Below are positions 46,357-55,541 of a stretch of DNA of 64,000 nucleotides, one piece after another. The notes below the pieces were generated by a model. It was not told the DNA's origin. It saw only the letters and a program-made list of their open reading frames with translations, and ran no database searches. The DNA is from Clostridium sp. (GTDB lineage: Bacteria; Bacillota; Clostridia; Clostridiales; Clostridiaceae). The DNA lies in the NCBI GenBank assembly GCA_028692255.1, contig JAQUXS010000003.1:1-64000 (forward strand), read 5' to 3'. The translations under genes were made by a program, and so were the position numbers. The first letter of the stretch is position 1, and every line of letters begins with the position of its first letter.

Positions 46357-47301
46357 TTATCTGCTTTCTTTCCAAACAAGAAATACCATTATAAACCTAG
46401 CAGCCTCTTTAAAATTTCTAATATCAAATCCTGTTTCTCTTTTTATTTTATCAAGTCTATAAACAAGTGTATTTCTATGAATATACAGTTTTTTAGATGC
46501 ACTACTTATATTTAATCCACTTTCAATAAATTCTTCAATAGTAGAAATCATTTCTGCGTCAAAAGCATCAAAAGTTTTTTTCTTACTATTTAAAATTTCC
46601 AATTTTGTCTCCTTGTTAAAACTGCTCACTATTCTTTCAAATATAAGTGAATTATAATCCAAAATCTCTGTCTTAAGTAAAAATGTTCTTTTCAAATTCA
46701 TAGCTTGTCTGCTCTGGTCAAAACATCTTTTTAAATCATATATACTATACGCAATACTTGAAAAAGCAACATAACATTTACAAAATAAATTTGAATTTAT
46801 AGCATCTCTTATGGCCATAGCATGTTCTAAAGATTCATCAAAATTTGATATCAAAACAATGTAATTATCTAGTGCAGTTATAATTACATTGTTTTCACTG
46901 TAAATTTCTTTTATTATATTTTCAGCTTCTTTTATGTCCCCTGCAATTTTTATAAGAAAAAGAGCATACCCTTTATGTAAATTCTTTATTATTTTATTTA
47001 CTTTTGAATTATCTACTTTTTTCCCCATTAAGACTAAATTAATCGTATTAACTTTAGAGCAGTATATCTCTTTATATTTAGACTCTATATTGTACTTTAA
47101 AAGAGGAACACATTCCTTAAATTTCTTTGAAATATGAATAATGTAAGTTTCTTTTTCAAGTATAATTGGGACATACATTATACTGGAATTAACTTTGAAG
47201 GATTTACTTTTAAATATAATTTTCCTATCTTTTGAAACCACACAAAAATCAATGTGTGAATTATAACTTATTATTTTTAGAAAATCTAATAAATCCTCCA
47301 C
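46357..47301 (-). CDS. PucR/CdaR-type transcriptional regulator
   Basis: A 314-residue protein with a divergent N-terminal sensory region (1-150) and a GGDEF-like/CdaR middle segment (about 105-200). The C-terminal PucR helix-turn-helix is clear: LNISSASKKLYIHRNTLVYRLDKIKRETGFDIRNF. Start GTG at 47301 with GAGGTG upstream. It lies 15 bp after an MsmK/UgpC-type ATPase gene, so the two are probably co-transcribed; it may sense a sugar acid or related carbon source. Ligand unknown. Confidence 0.83.
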   Translation of the reverse strand: MEDLLDFLKIISYNSHIDFCVVSKDRKIIFKSKSFKVNSSIMYVPIILEKETYIIHISKKFKECVPLLKYNIESKYKEIYCSKVNTINLVLMGKKVDNSKVNKIIKNLHKGYALFLIKIAGDIKEAENIIKEIYSENNVIITALDNYIVLISNFDESLEHAMAIRDAINSNLFCKCYVAFSSIAYSIYDLKRCFDQSRQAMNLKRTFLLKTEILDYNSLIFERIVSSFNKETKLEILNSKKKTFDAFDAEMISTIEEFIESGLNISSASKKLYIHRNTLVYRLDKIKRETGFDIRNFKEAARFIMVFLVWKESR

Positions 47302-47316
47302 AAGCCTTCACCTCTA

Positions 47317-48426
47317 CTATAATAATGTTTTTTGCGTGTCGCTATCAAAAACATGAATTGAATTTGTCTTAAATCCAATTTTTATCTTGTCACCAGGTTT
47401 TGCACCAGATATTCCATTTACCCTTGCAGTAAAGTTAGCATCACCCTTTTTAAGGTACAAGAATGTTTCTGCTCCCATAAGTTCTGTAACTTCTACATTA
47501 GTTTCAATTACAGCCTCCTTATGTGCTTCTATAAATTCAGGATCCTCACTTATATTTTCAGGTCTTATTCCCATAACTACATCCTTACCTACATAACCAC
47601 CATCTTTTAATACTTTGCCCTGTTCTTTTCCTAGAACAAGTGTATCCTCTCCAAATTTTAATTTTATTACACCTCCATCTTCAGATAATTTTGCATTTAC
47701 AAAATTCATCTGAGGACTTCCTATAAATCCAGCTACAAAAACATTAACTGGATGATGATAAAGATGCTGAGGAGTATCAACCTGCTGAATTATTCCATCT
47801 TTCATAACTACTATTCTAGTTCCAAGTGTCATTGCCTCTGTCTGGTCATGTGTTACGTATATAAATGTAGTCTGAAGATTTTTATGAAGCTTGGCTATTT
47901 CAGTTCTCATTTGAACTCTTAATTTTGCATCCAGGTTTGATAGTGGCTCATCCATTAGGAATACCTTTGGATTTCTAACTATTGCTCTTCCCATGGCGAC
48001 CCTTTGCCTTTGGCCACCTGAAAGAGCTTTAGGCTTCCTATCGAGTAAATGTTCTATATCAAGTATCTTAGCAGCTTCTGTAACTTTTTCTTTAATTTCT
48101 TTTTTAGGAACCTTTCTCAGTTTCAATCCAAAAGCCATGTTATCGTATACAGTCATATGCGGATAAAGTGCATAGTTCTGAAAAACCATTGCTATATCTC
48201 TATCCTTTGGAGAAACATCATTCTTAAGTTCATCACCTATGTAAAGTTCCCCTTTTGTAATTTCTTCAAGTCCCGCTATCATTCTAAGAGTTGTAGATTT
48301 ACCACAACCAGAAGGTCCAACAAAGACAATAAACTCCTTATCTTGTATTTCAAGATTAAAATCTTTTACAGCTGTTACATCCCCTGGATAAACCTTGTAA
48401 ATATGTCTTAATGATAATCCTGCCAT
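47317..48426 (-). CDS. Sugar ABC transporter ATP-binding protein (UgpC/MsmK/MalK family)
   Basis: A 369-residue importer ATPase: Walker A FVGPSGCGKSTTLRMIAGLE, Q loop MVFQNYALYPHMTVYDNMAFGL, signature LSGGQRQRVAMGRAIVRNPKVFLMDEPLSNLDAKLR and a C-terminal TOBE/regulatory domain (about 245-369) ending in GFKTNSIHVFD. No permease or binding-protein gene is adjacent. Like MsmX/MsmK in other Firmicutes, it may be a shared ATPase energising several carbohydrate importers encoded elsewhere. Confidence 0.93.
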   Translation of the reverse strand: MAGLSLRHIYKVYPGDVTAVKDFNLEIQDKEFIVFVGPSGCGKSTTLRMIAGLEEITKGELYIGDELKNDVSPKDRDIAMVFQNYALYPHMTVYDNMAFGLKLRKVPKKEIKEKVTEAAKILDIEHLLDRKPKALSGGQRQRVAMGRAIVRNPKVFLMDEPLSNLDAKLRVQMRTEIAKLHKNLQTTFIYVTHDQTEAMTLGTRIVVMKDGIIQQVDTPQHLYHHPVNVFVAGFIGSPQMNFVNAKLSEDGGVIKLKFGEDTLVLGKEQGKVLKDGGYVGKDVVMGIRPENISEDPEFIEAHKEAVIETNVEVTELMGAETFLYLKKGDANFTARVNGISGAKPGDKIKIGFKTNSIHVFDSDTQKTLL

Positions 48427-48513
48427 TTTTAACTCCCCCTATATGTTATTATAGTTAAATATTAACTCTAATTAATATATTTTTCCATATTAGAAGTTAC
48501 AAAATAGCTGCTG

Positions 48514-49449
48514 TTAATTTGTATGATAATACAAACCTTGGTACAAATTATCATTATTCATCTTATTATCGATTTTATTGAGCACATCCCATTTCTTTAA
48601 ACTCCATTTTGGCTCTACCAAAAGATCTCTTGGTGCATCTCCTGTCATTCTATGTATTACTATTGTGTCTGGAAGTATTGTAAGTGCCTTGCATACTAAA
48701 TCTACATATTCATCCTCACTCATAAAGTTAAGTTTGCCCTGCTCATACAACTTTATAAGAGGCGTATCCTTCATAAGATGCAAAAGATGCATTTTTATCC
48801 CCCTTATATTCTTATGTCCCAGATAATCTATAGTTGAAAGCATGTCCTCTTTACTTTCACCAGGAAGTCCAAATATTGTATGTACAACAACATCTATATT
48901 CCTTTTTTTAAGTTTTTCAAGTGCACTTTCAAATGTATCTAAGTTATATCCTCTATTTATTAATTTTGCAGTGCTATCCTTAGTTGTTTGAAGTCCAAGT
49001 TCAACCCAAAGATAAGTTTTAGAATTATACTCTTCTAATAAGTCCATAACATCATCATCAAGGCAATCTGGTCTTGTTGCAATGGCAAGGCCAACTACAT
49101 CTTCCTTTAAAAGTGCCTCATCATATCTTTTTCTAAGTGTATTAACATCTGCGTAGGTATTTGTATATGCCTGAAAATAGGCTATATATTTACCATGTTT
49201 CCACTTTTTGCTCATCATTTCTTTTATATCATCAAATTGATGTGAAATAGAGAAGTTTCTATTCCCAGCAAAGTCTCCTGAACCTCTTTCACTGCAGAAT
49301 ATACAACCTCCACTACTTATAGTTCCATCTCTATTTGGACACGTAAAGCCTGCATCCAAAGATATTTTAAAAACTTTTTCTCCAAATTTACCCCTTAAAA
49401 AACTATTTAAACTATAATATTTTTTGCCTCTCCACTCATGATCCTGCAT
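48514..49449 (-). CDS. Radical SAM protein, YtqA/TIGR01212-like
   Basis: A 311-residue radical SAM enzyme opening YSLNSFLRGKFGEKVFKISLDAGFTCPNRDG, with the cluster C-x10-C-x2-C region (CPNRDGTISSGGCIFC) characteristic of this uncharacterised family. Further segments are YIAYFQAYTNTYADV, GLAIATRPDCLDDDV and LWVELGLQTTKDSTA. It resembles Elp3-type sequences in the core but lacks the acetyltransferase domain. Function unknown in general. Monocistronic. Confidence 0.88.
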   Translation of the reverse strand: MQDHEWRGKKYYSLNSFLRGKFGEKVFKISLDAGFTCPNRDGTISSGGCIFCSERGSGDFAGNRNFSISHQFDDIKEMMSKKWKHGKYIAYFQAYTNTYADVNTLRKRYDEALLKEDVVGLAIATRPDCLDDDVMDLLEEYNSKTYLWVELGLQTTKDSTAKLINRGYNLDTFESALEKLKKRNIDVVVHTIFGLPGESKEDMLSTIDYLGHKNIRGIKMHLLHLMKDTPLIKLYEQGKLNFMSEDEYVDLVCKALTILPDTIVIHRMTGDAPRDLLVEPKWSLKKWDVLNKIDNKMNNDNLYQGLYYHTN

Positions 49450-49511
49450 ATAAACTACAACCTTTCGTTACTTTAACTTTTCCTTTAATTACATTCTAAC
49501 ATTTTAACTTG

Positions 49512-50618
49512 TTAATATACAATAATTGCTTTATTTTCATCTACTTTCTTGCTTTTAAACTTCTCTACATCCATTTGATAAGTACCTATTAGTTTCTTTA
49601 CTTTTGGATCATTTTTATATTTATCTTTTGGTGTTACTTTATAAACAAGTCCCTTCTTTACAAAATTGATTATATTTACATCAACCTTTTCCTCTGGATA
49701 CTTACTTTGAAAGTTAAAAGGAACAATTTTACCATCTCTACACCTATAGACTCTAATAGTAAATCCAGTGTTAGGTTTTGAATATTGTATAGCAACAAAT
49801 CCTCCATCCTCTGAAAACATTATATTACTCAAAGTTGCTCCTATTATAAGATCTAGCGGTGTTATATTTTTACCAATAGGTTTTTCAGGTGCAATGTTTA
49901 CTTCTCCATTTGAACTTTGTCCTGAATTTTGTGCATCACCCTCTGTCATCATAGCTTCATCTAAATCTACAAGTTCAATATATGGATTACTCCCTTTTGT
50001 TGTAACTATAACTGAAGTTCCTTCATAATCTATACCAAGAATACCATAAGTACCTAATGATACTGGTATTTTATTATTCCCAGCTTTATCTTTATAAACA
50101 TAATAATATTTAGGCATACTATCAAAACTTGTTACAAGATTCGTCTTAACATTATCTTTAAATCTTATTCTTATCTGGCTTACATCCTCTCCTAAGAAAA
50201 TTTCTTTGTCATTTTTAAGATCAATACTTTTTATTTTGTATTTTCCTTTTTCCTTTATAACTTTAAAAGTCCTTGATTCAAGGGAAACATATGGCTTCTG
50301 TCTGCTAGTCTTACTTATTTTAACTTGAACTACAGCCATATCCCCGGATTGACTTATCTCGTCAAACTTATATCCGTTAACAAAAAGAGCTTGTTCTTTA
50401 TTATCTTCATTTCCTTTTTTAAATTGCTTTGAATACAATCCATTTTCAGTCTTAATATCGTTCTTCATATAGGCATTCATATATATATTAACTACTCTTA
50501 TTGCTTTATTTATATCAAACTTTTTAAGTACCTCACTTTGATTCAACATATTTTTATTGCAACTGCACTGCATTGACATCATTAAAATAGAAAGAATTAT
50601 ACAAAAAAATTTTTTCAT
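49512..50618 (-). CDS. Putative lipoprotein of unknown function
   Basis: The ORF track starts at 50663, but the ATG at 50618 (MKKFFCIILSILMMSMQCSC) has GGAGG 7 bp upstream and begins a signal peptide with lipobox-like MQCSC, so I use it. The mature part is rich in beta-type sequence and lysine, with no motif I recognise. Two regions (about 75-115 and 230-310) look like repeated small domains (GDMAVVQVKISK, GGFVAIQYSKPN). Likely anchored to the outer face of the membrane. 368 residues from the chosen start. Confidence 0.7.
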   Translation of the reverse strand: MKKFFCIILSILMMSMQCSCNKNMLNQSEVLKKFDINKAIRVVNIYMNAYMKNDIKTENGLYSKQFKKGNEDNKEQALFVNGYKFDEISQSGDMAVVQVKISKTSRQKPYVSLESRTFKVIKEKGKYKIKSIDLKNDKEIFLGEDVSQIRIRFKDNVKTNLVTSFDSMPKYYYVYKDKAGNNKIPVSLGTYGILGIDYEGTSVIVTTKGSNPYIELVDLDEAMMTEGDAQNSGQSSNGEVNIAPEKPIGKNITPLDLIIGATLSNIMFSEDGGFVAIQYSKPNTGFTIRVYRCRDGKIVPFNFQSKYPEEKVDVNIINFVKKGLVYKVTPKDKYKNDPKVKKLIGTYQMDVEKFKSKKVDENKAIIVY

Positions 50619-50742
50619 AAATATACCTCCGATATAAACTACTTTTATACTAGTTTGCCTCAAATTATAAATTTAATTTACGAATAATTATTTTATTTTT
50701 GAATATTTTATAATTAGCAGACAAGCTTGCATAGGAGGAAAT

Positions 50743-51789
50743 ATGATAAAATCAATAAAAAGTATACTTCAAATTTCTGCAGTATTTATAGGTACCATAG
50801 TTGGTGCAGGACTTGCTTCTGGTCAGGAGCTAACTCAATTCTTCGCACGCTATGGTTATATTAGCTTCATAGGCATTTTTTTATGTATGTTTATATACAT
50901 ATCTGTTAGTTTTATGATAATAAATTTAAGTTTAAAATATAATATAAATTCCTACAAAGAACTAATTAACCTTGTGAATTCTAACATTCTAGGGAAACTA
51001 ACAAATATTTTGACAAGCTTTTTTATGATAAGTGGTGCTGCTATTATACTTTCAGGAAGTGGTGCCCTAATCCATCAGTACTTTCATATAAGTAGCGTAA
51101 TAGGTATTATATTAATGTGCACAATATCAATTGTTGTTCTTTTAAGAGACACAAATGGGTTAATTGAAATAAATTCTATAATAGTTCCATGTTTAATAGT
51201 AGTAATATCAGGAATCTTTATACTTTATATATCATTTTCGAAAAATCCTATTAATAATCCTAAAATAATAAATACTATATATTTTAAAAATCATTTTTGG
51301 CTTATATCTTCCATTTTATACGCAAGCTTTAATACTCTATCTTTTAGCGGCGTTTTAGTTCCTCTTTGCAAGACTGTAAAAAATAAATCAAAACTTCTTT
51401 GTGGAACCATCATAGGAGCAGTATTCTTAACCCTTCTCTGCTGCATGATAAATTTTATGCTTATTAACAATATACCTTATATATACAAATATGATATACC
51501 TCTGCTCTATATTTCTAACCGTTTTGGAAAAACCATACAAGCAATACTGATAGTTGTGATATGGCTTGAGATGTTTTCAACTGAAGTTTCAAACATATAC
51601 AGTGTGGCAAAAACCATTGAGAAATCAACAATATTATCCTATAAAGGATCAGCAATATTAATAATTTTAATTTCTATTCCTATATCACAGATAGGTTTTA
51701 AGCAGCTTATAACTATGTTATATCCTTTCTTTGGGCTAATAAGCTTTATTTTTATAATCCAGTGTGCTATATTTTATAGACGTAATTAA
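50743..51789 (+). CDS. YkvI-like membrane protein (APC-type transporter fold)
   Basis: A 348-residue integral membrane protein with about ten helices. The opening QISAVFIGTIVGAGLASGQELTQFFARYG, with a broken first helix (GTIVGAG), matches YkvI-type proteins distantly related to amino-acid transporters of the LeuT/APC fold. Substrate unknown. An AGGAGG site precedes the ATG. It lies 56 bp upstream of a radical SAM gene on the same strand and may be co-transcribed. Confidence 0.83.
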   Translation: MIKSIKSILQISAVFIGTIVGAGLASGQELTQFFARYGYISFIGIFLCMFIYISVSFMIINLSLKYNINSYKELINLVNSNILGKLTNILTSFFMISGAAIILSGSGALIHQYFHISSVIGIILMCTISIVVLLRDTNGLIEINSIIVPCLIVVISGIFILYISFSKNPINNPKIINTIYFKNHFWLISSILYASFNTLSFSGVLVPLCKTVKNKSKLLCGTIIGAVFLTLLCCMINFMLINNIPYIYKYDIPLLYISNRFGKTIQAILIVVIWLEMFSTEVSNIYSVAKTIEKSTILSYKGSAILIILISIPISQIGFKQLITMLYPFFGLISFIFIIQCAIFYRRN

Positions 51790-51845
51790 GTTATAATTAT
51801 CATTGTTTTTACAATCATATAATATTGATTTAGAGGTGTGCTTTA

Positions 51846-52745
51846 ATGTTAAATATGCTTAGAAGCTGCAAGCTTTGCCCTAAAAATTGCAGCATTAATA
51901 GATTAAATGACGAAATTGGATTTTGTAAATGTAAAGATTTAATAGATGTTGCAAGGGTTTCTCTTCACATGTGGGAAGAGCCCTGCATTACAGGAAAAAA
52001 TGGTTCTGGAACAGTTTTCTTTTCCGGTTGTAATTTAAATTGTGTTTTTTGCCAGAATCACGAAATAAGTCAAGAAGGAGTAGGAAAAAGTATTACTATT
52101 AGAAGGTTAAGTGAAATATTTTTAGAAGAACAAGAAAGAGGCGCTCACAATATAAATCTTGTGTCTCCAACACATTTTGTTCCACAGATAATTGAAGCCA
52201 TTAAAATAGCACGAAAAAATGGATTAAAACTCCCTATAGCCTATAACAGTAATGGTTATGAAAATGTAGATACAATAAAAGCATTATCAGGATACATTGA
52301 CATATACATGCCAGATCTTAAATATATGGATGACAAATATGCAATTAAATATTCCCATGCGAAAAATTATTTTAAGTTTGCCTCAAAGGCAATAGAAGAA
52401 ATGGTAAAACAAAACCCAAAGCCCGTGTTTGATAGTAACGGACTAATGACTAAAGGGGTTATAATAAGACATTTAATGCTTCCAGGTTTGCTTTTTGATT
52501 CCAAGAAAGTAATAGACTACATATATAACACATATGGTGACAATGTATACATAAGCATTATGAATCAATATACTCCTATGTTTAAATCAAAACTTTATCC
52601 TGAAATAAATAAGCCTTTAAATCCTAAACACTACGACAGCCTTATTAATCACTGTATAAGTCTAGGAATTAAAAATGCCTTTATACAAGAAGAAGGAACT
52701 GTTAAAGAGAGTTTTGTACCTCACTTTGACTTAAGAGGAGTTTAG
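51846..52745 (+). CDS. Radical SAM protein, pyruvate-formate-lyase-activating-enzyme-like
   Basis: A 299-residue radical SAM enzyme. The N terminus has a cysteine cluster (CKLCPKNCSINR...GFCKC) that could bind a metal or second cluster. It is followed by the canonical CX3CX2C motif in FFSGCNLNCVFCQN (about 59-72), GAHNINLVSPTHFVPQI and a C-terminal IMNQYTPMFKS. This PflX-like group is widespread in anaerobes, but its substrate is unknown. Array B of the TGATCA repeat family begins immediately after its stop codon. Confidence 0.88.
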   Translation: MLNMLRSCKLCPKNCSINRLNDEIGFCKCKDLIDVARVSLHMWEEPCITGKNGSGTVFFSGCNLNCVFCQNHEISQEGVGKSITIRRLSEIFLEEQERGAHNINLVSPTHFVPQIIEAIKIARKNGLKLPIAYNSNGYENVDTIKALSGYIDIYMPDLKYMDDKYAIKYSHAKNYFKFASKAIEEMVKQNPKPVFDSNGLMTKGVIIRHLMLPGLLFDSKKVIDYIYNTYGDNVYISIMNQYTPMFKSKLYPEINKPLNPKHYDSLINHCISLGIKNAFIQEEGTVKESFVPHFDLRGV

Positions 52746-52830
52746 ACAATGATCAATTAACAATGATCAATGATCAATTAAAAGAACAATAAAGGAGCAA
52801 AGATCAATAAGGAGCAATGAGCAATTAATA
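52746..52830 (+). repeat. TGATCA-type short repeat array B
   Basis: Directly after the radical SAM stop codon come GACAATGATCAATTAACAATGATC-type units, decaying into AACAATAAAGGAGCAAAGATCAATAAGGAGCAATGAGC. Same orientation relative to the upstream gene as arrays A, D and E. Confidence 0.8.
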
Positions 52831-52835
52831 TAATT

Positions 52836-52886
52836 GGGGAACGTACATAGTTTGTGTAAATCAAATCTATGTACGTTCTTTTTTAT
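52836..52886 (+). terminator. Hairpin with T tract (terminator; overlaps IS left end)
   Basis: GAACGTACATAG pairs with CTATGTACGTTC around a 16-nt loop and runs into TTTTTTATG on the plus strand. It can terminate the radical SAM transcript. The loop also carries the left inverted end of the IS256 remnant (52845-52871). Confidence 0.7.
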
Positions 52887-53271
52887 GTATATATAGCTGG
52901 TAATAATGGGTTAATGTAACGGACTATTTTGAAATATAATTTAACAATTTCTAGATGATGAAATAGAAGAATACTTAGACAGATCAAAATATGAAAGAAT
53001 TTCTCAAAAAGACAAAAATTACAGAAACGGATACAACCACAAAAATGTTAAAACTAGTTTTGGAGATGTTGATGTTAATGTTCCAAGACATAGAAAAGCA
53101 AATTTTGAGCCATGCATAATTAAAAAATATGAAACAGCACTAAATGCACTTAAAACGCCGGATGAGACCTGAGGAAGTAAATATCCTATAGTAATATAAA
53201 GCTTGTTATCTTACTTTATTATTGAAAAATTAAAATCAGTCTATTCTATTTTAATTTACACATAACTATGG
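52845..53271 (+). mobile_element. Decayed IS256-family element with recognisable inverted ends
   Basis: Left end CATAGTTTGTGTAAATCAAAT (from 52846) and right end, read on the minus strand, CATAGTTATGTGTAAATTAAA (from 53270) are imperfect inverted repeats. They contain the TGTGTAAAT core common at ends of IS256-type elements. Only about 430 bp lie between them, versus about 1.3 kb for an intact element. They enclose an N-terminal transposase fragment joined to a short C-terminal piece. This is an internal-deletion derivative, dead on its own. Confidence 0.72.
52948..53199 (+). pseudogene. IS256-family (mutator-type) transposase remnant
   Basis: In frame from about 52951 the sequence reads LDDEIEEYLDRSKYERIS, then NYRNGYNHKNVKTSFGDVDV and NVPRHRKANFEPCIIKKYE. 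This is the conserved N-terminal region of IS256/mutator transposases. It lacks a start codon and ends at TGA about 53169-53171. Shortly after, in another frame (53173-53196), GSKYPIVI resembles the transposase C-terminal KYPIV-x-SW motif. The DDE catalytic core between them is deleted. Too broken to appear in the ORF track. Confidence 0.85.
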
Positions 53272-53350
53272 ATATTCTCAAAAATTTTATTATTTTTCAC
53301 TGTCCTCTTGACAGGTACCACACCACAAAACCATGCACATTTCCACAAAA

Positions 53351-53390
53351 AAGGATTATTTCAAAATGATTTTATTTTGAAATAATCCTT
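53351..53390. terminator. Long bidirectional hairpin
   Basis: AAGGATTATTTCAAAAT and its complement form a perfect stem flanked by A and T runs. It could terminate transcription from either side (the IS remnant or the chemoreceptor gene). Confidence 0.7.
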
Positions 53391-53431
53391 TTTATCAGTT
53401 GAATTCTTGCACTCCATGTTTTTTCTTTTGT

Positions 53432-53512
53432 TTATTGAGCATTCGTCCATTGATCATTATCTTCTCATACAATGATCAATTGTCAATGATCATTTATCAA
53501 TGAATGTTGAAA
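53432..53512. repeat. TGATCA-type short repeat array C
   Basis: Units such as CATTGATCATTATC and ACAATGATCAATTGTCAATGATC occur in both orientations. This array does not abut a stop codon and sits between the IS remnant and array D. Confidence 0.7.
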
Positions 53513-53572
53513 TTGCCCCGCAATTTCTTAAACTTAGTTAAAACCTTTTAATTCTGAAATGTTTTTTCCCAT

Positions 53573-53697
53573 ATATTGTTTGTTAATCTTTTGTTCGTTA
53601 ATCTTTTGTTCGTTACTTATTGATCATTGATCATTCGTTCATTGATCATTTTTCTTTTGTCCATTGATCATTGATCATTCGTTCATTGATCATTGTC
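53573..53697 (-). repeat. TGATCA-type short repeat array D
   Basis: Beginning at the stop codon of the H-NOX receptor (minus strand): GACAATGATCAATGAACG, then AATGATCAATGATCAATGG, another such block, and finally degenerate AACGAACAAAAGATT units. At least six TGATCA sites fall within about 90 bp. Confidence 0.85.
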
Positions 53698-55497
53698 TTA
53701 AAGTTTGTACTTTTTTAAATCTTTCTTAAATTCATCAGTTAGCATTTTAAAATGACCTATGTTATCACTTAATTTCTTAATTCCATTTGTGTAGCTTGAA
53801 ACATCTGCGCTTACTTCTTGTGATGAAGCAGAATTTTCCTCTGCACTGGCTGCCAATGATTCAAGTTTATCATTTATTCCAACCATTAGACTTGTCTCAT
53901 TATTAAGCTTATCTGCATTTTTTATCATATTTTCTGATACCATAGATGCTGAAGCTTTCGCCTTGTAACTTAAATCTTGTACATTCTTTAAATTACCTAT
54001 TTCATTTGACAAAGCACCATACTGATTTTCAATATTATTAACAAGTTGTTCTATTTCTTTAACAAAAGTACTTAAATTTACATTTATATCTCCAACTGTT
54101 GAGTCTGTCTGCTCTGCAAGTTTTTTAACTTCTTCAGCAACTACGCTAAAGCCTTTACCTGCTTCACCTGCACGTGCTGCTTCTATGGATGCATTAAGAG
54201 CAAGTAAATTTATTTGCTCTGATATTTGAGATACTACTCCAACTATCTCAGTTATATTTTTAGCTCTATCTCCTAATTTAACGCCCTCATCTCTAACATC
54301 CTTAAACTTATTAACACTAATTGTTATATCTTTGCCTGAATTTTCAACACTTTGATAACTATCATCAATTATCTTAATAGCATCTTCAAGCTGTTTTTTA
54401 TTTTCATTTTCTTTTTCAGCAATCTTATTGAGAGATTCAATATTTTTATTAAGTGTTTCTGAGCCTGTCTGCGTATTTTCGGCTTGTTCGCCTGCTGTAC
54501 TTGCAAGTTGTTCAACAATATCAGCTATTTCCTTAGAGGTATTATTCATTTCTAAAGATATATCTTCTATCTTTTCAACAAAATTGTGCATCTCATCAGT
54601 CATACCTTTAAATCCAACAAAATCTTTACCTATAACTTTTTTATATTTAATTATATTTTTATAGGCATCTTCCAAATAATCACCTGTAACAATATCACTG
54701 TCAACTATAAACTTATGATTTATCATATTATTAAACTGCTCATTTATAATATTCATAGGTCTCATAAGCTGTTTAATACCTAAAAATGAAACTGCCGAAA
54801 CAATTAAAGAACCAATTAATGATTTAACTATATTTTGAATTCCAAACATTGGAGCAAATACTACTATAGAAACTATAAAAGATAAAATAGCTGCTTTCCC
54901 TTCTATACTTTTTATAAAACCTAAAGATAATAGTTTGTTAAATCTATAAACTTTTTTATAATATATATCTTTATCAAATGTTATTTTTAGTTCTGCATAA
55001 TCTGATTCCTGTTTAATAGTATCTACTTTTATATTTTCTTTAAAAAATTCTCCAGCTCCATCTAAAAGTCCATACATGTAGTTAAACATACCTCTTTTAG
55101 ACTTGTACTTAAATATTGCTTCTCTTTTCGAAATTGGTTCTATTGAAACAATTGGTGGCTTAGCACCTGGTAACTTTTTAGTCATTACAACATGAATATC
55201 AAATAATGTTCTTAGAAAAGAATACATGCTATCATGCTGAAAAAAAGCTGGATAGTCATTAAAAAACGATTTTATATTATCCTTTCCAACTGCTCTCCAC
55301 AATTTTTCATCACTTATATTTTCTTTACTTGAAACATATTTCATAAAATCTTTTACTTTTTCATCATTTACATCTTCAATAGGCGTAAAAACTTTTTTGC
55401 AATTGTAACCAATTGATTCCATAGCTCCATTGATTACGTCATTGCCATACAATTTACGGCAAGTTTTTACCCACGTAGATACAACTGTTCCTTTCAT
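53698..55497 (-). CDS. H-NOX heme sensor fused to methyl-accepting chemotaxis receptor
   Basis: A 599-residue chemoreceptor. Residues 1-182 form an H-NOX domain: MKGTVV-x2-WV start, proximal His102 (in DIHVVMTK), Pro115 and the heme-propionate motif Y131-x-S133-x-R135. Numbering matches the Caldanaerobacter (T. tengcongensis) O2-binding H-NOX exactly. The distal Trp9, Asn74 and Tyr140 that stabilise O2 there are also present. Two membrane helices (about 201-245) link to a cytoplasmic MCP domain with the tip [40 protein letters not shown]. Predicted role: oxygen (or NO) sensing to steer motility. It follows an XRE/S24-like regulator by 44 bp. TGATCA array D begins at its stop. Confidence 0.93.
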   Translation of the reverse strand: MKGTVVSTWVKTCRKLYGNDVINGAMESIGYNCKKVFTPIEDVNDEKVKDFMKYVSSKENISDEKLWRAVGKDNIKSFFNDYPAFFQHDSMYSFLRTLFDIHVVMTKKLPGAKPPIVSIEPISKREAIFKYKSKRGMFNYMYGLLDGAGEFFKENIKVDTIKQESDYAELKITFDKDIYYKKVYRFNKLLSLGFIKSIEGKAAILSFIVSIVVFAPMFGIQNIVKSLIGSLIVSAVSFLGIKQLMRPMNIINEQFNNMINHKFIVDSDIVTGDYLEDAYKNIIKYKKVIGKDFVGFKGMTDEMHNFVEKIEDISLEMNNTSKEIADIVEQLASTAGEQAENTQTGSETLNKNIESLNKIAEKENENKKQLEDAIKIIDDSYQSVENSGKDITISVNKFKDVRDEGVKLGDRAKNITEIVGVVSQISEQINLLALNASIEAARAGEAGKGFSVVAEEVKKLAEQTDSTVGDINVNLSTFVKEIEQLVNNIENQYGALSNEIGNLKNVQDLSYKAKASASMVSENMIKNADKLNNETSLMVGINDKLESLAASAEENSASSQEVSADVSSYTNGIKKLSDNIGHFKMLTDEFKKDLKKYKL

Positions 55498-55541
55498 ATT
55501 AACCCCCCATTTTTCTTAAGTTAACTTTTAATAAAATCATC

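Noticed and set aside
52746-53697. CRISPR array in the TGATCA repeat region
   Set aside because: Units are about 8-15 bases, degenerate and often contiguous, with no regular 28-37 bp repeats or unique spacers, and no cas genes occur nearby.
53572-53697. Possible C-terminal extension of the H-NOX receptor through the repeat array
   Set aside because: The stop codon is immediate and the repeat units contain further stops in all frames; the MCP domain ends normally.
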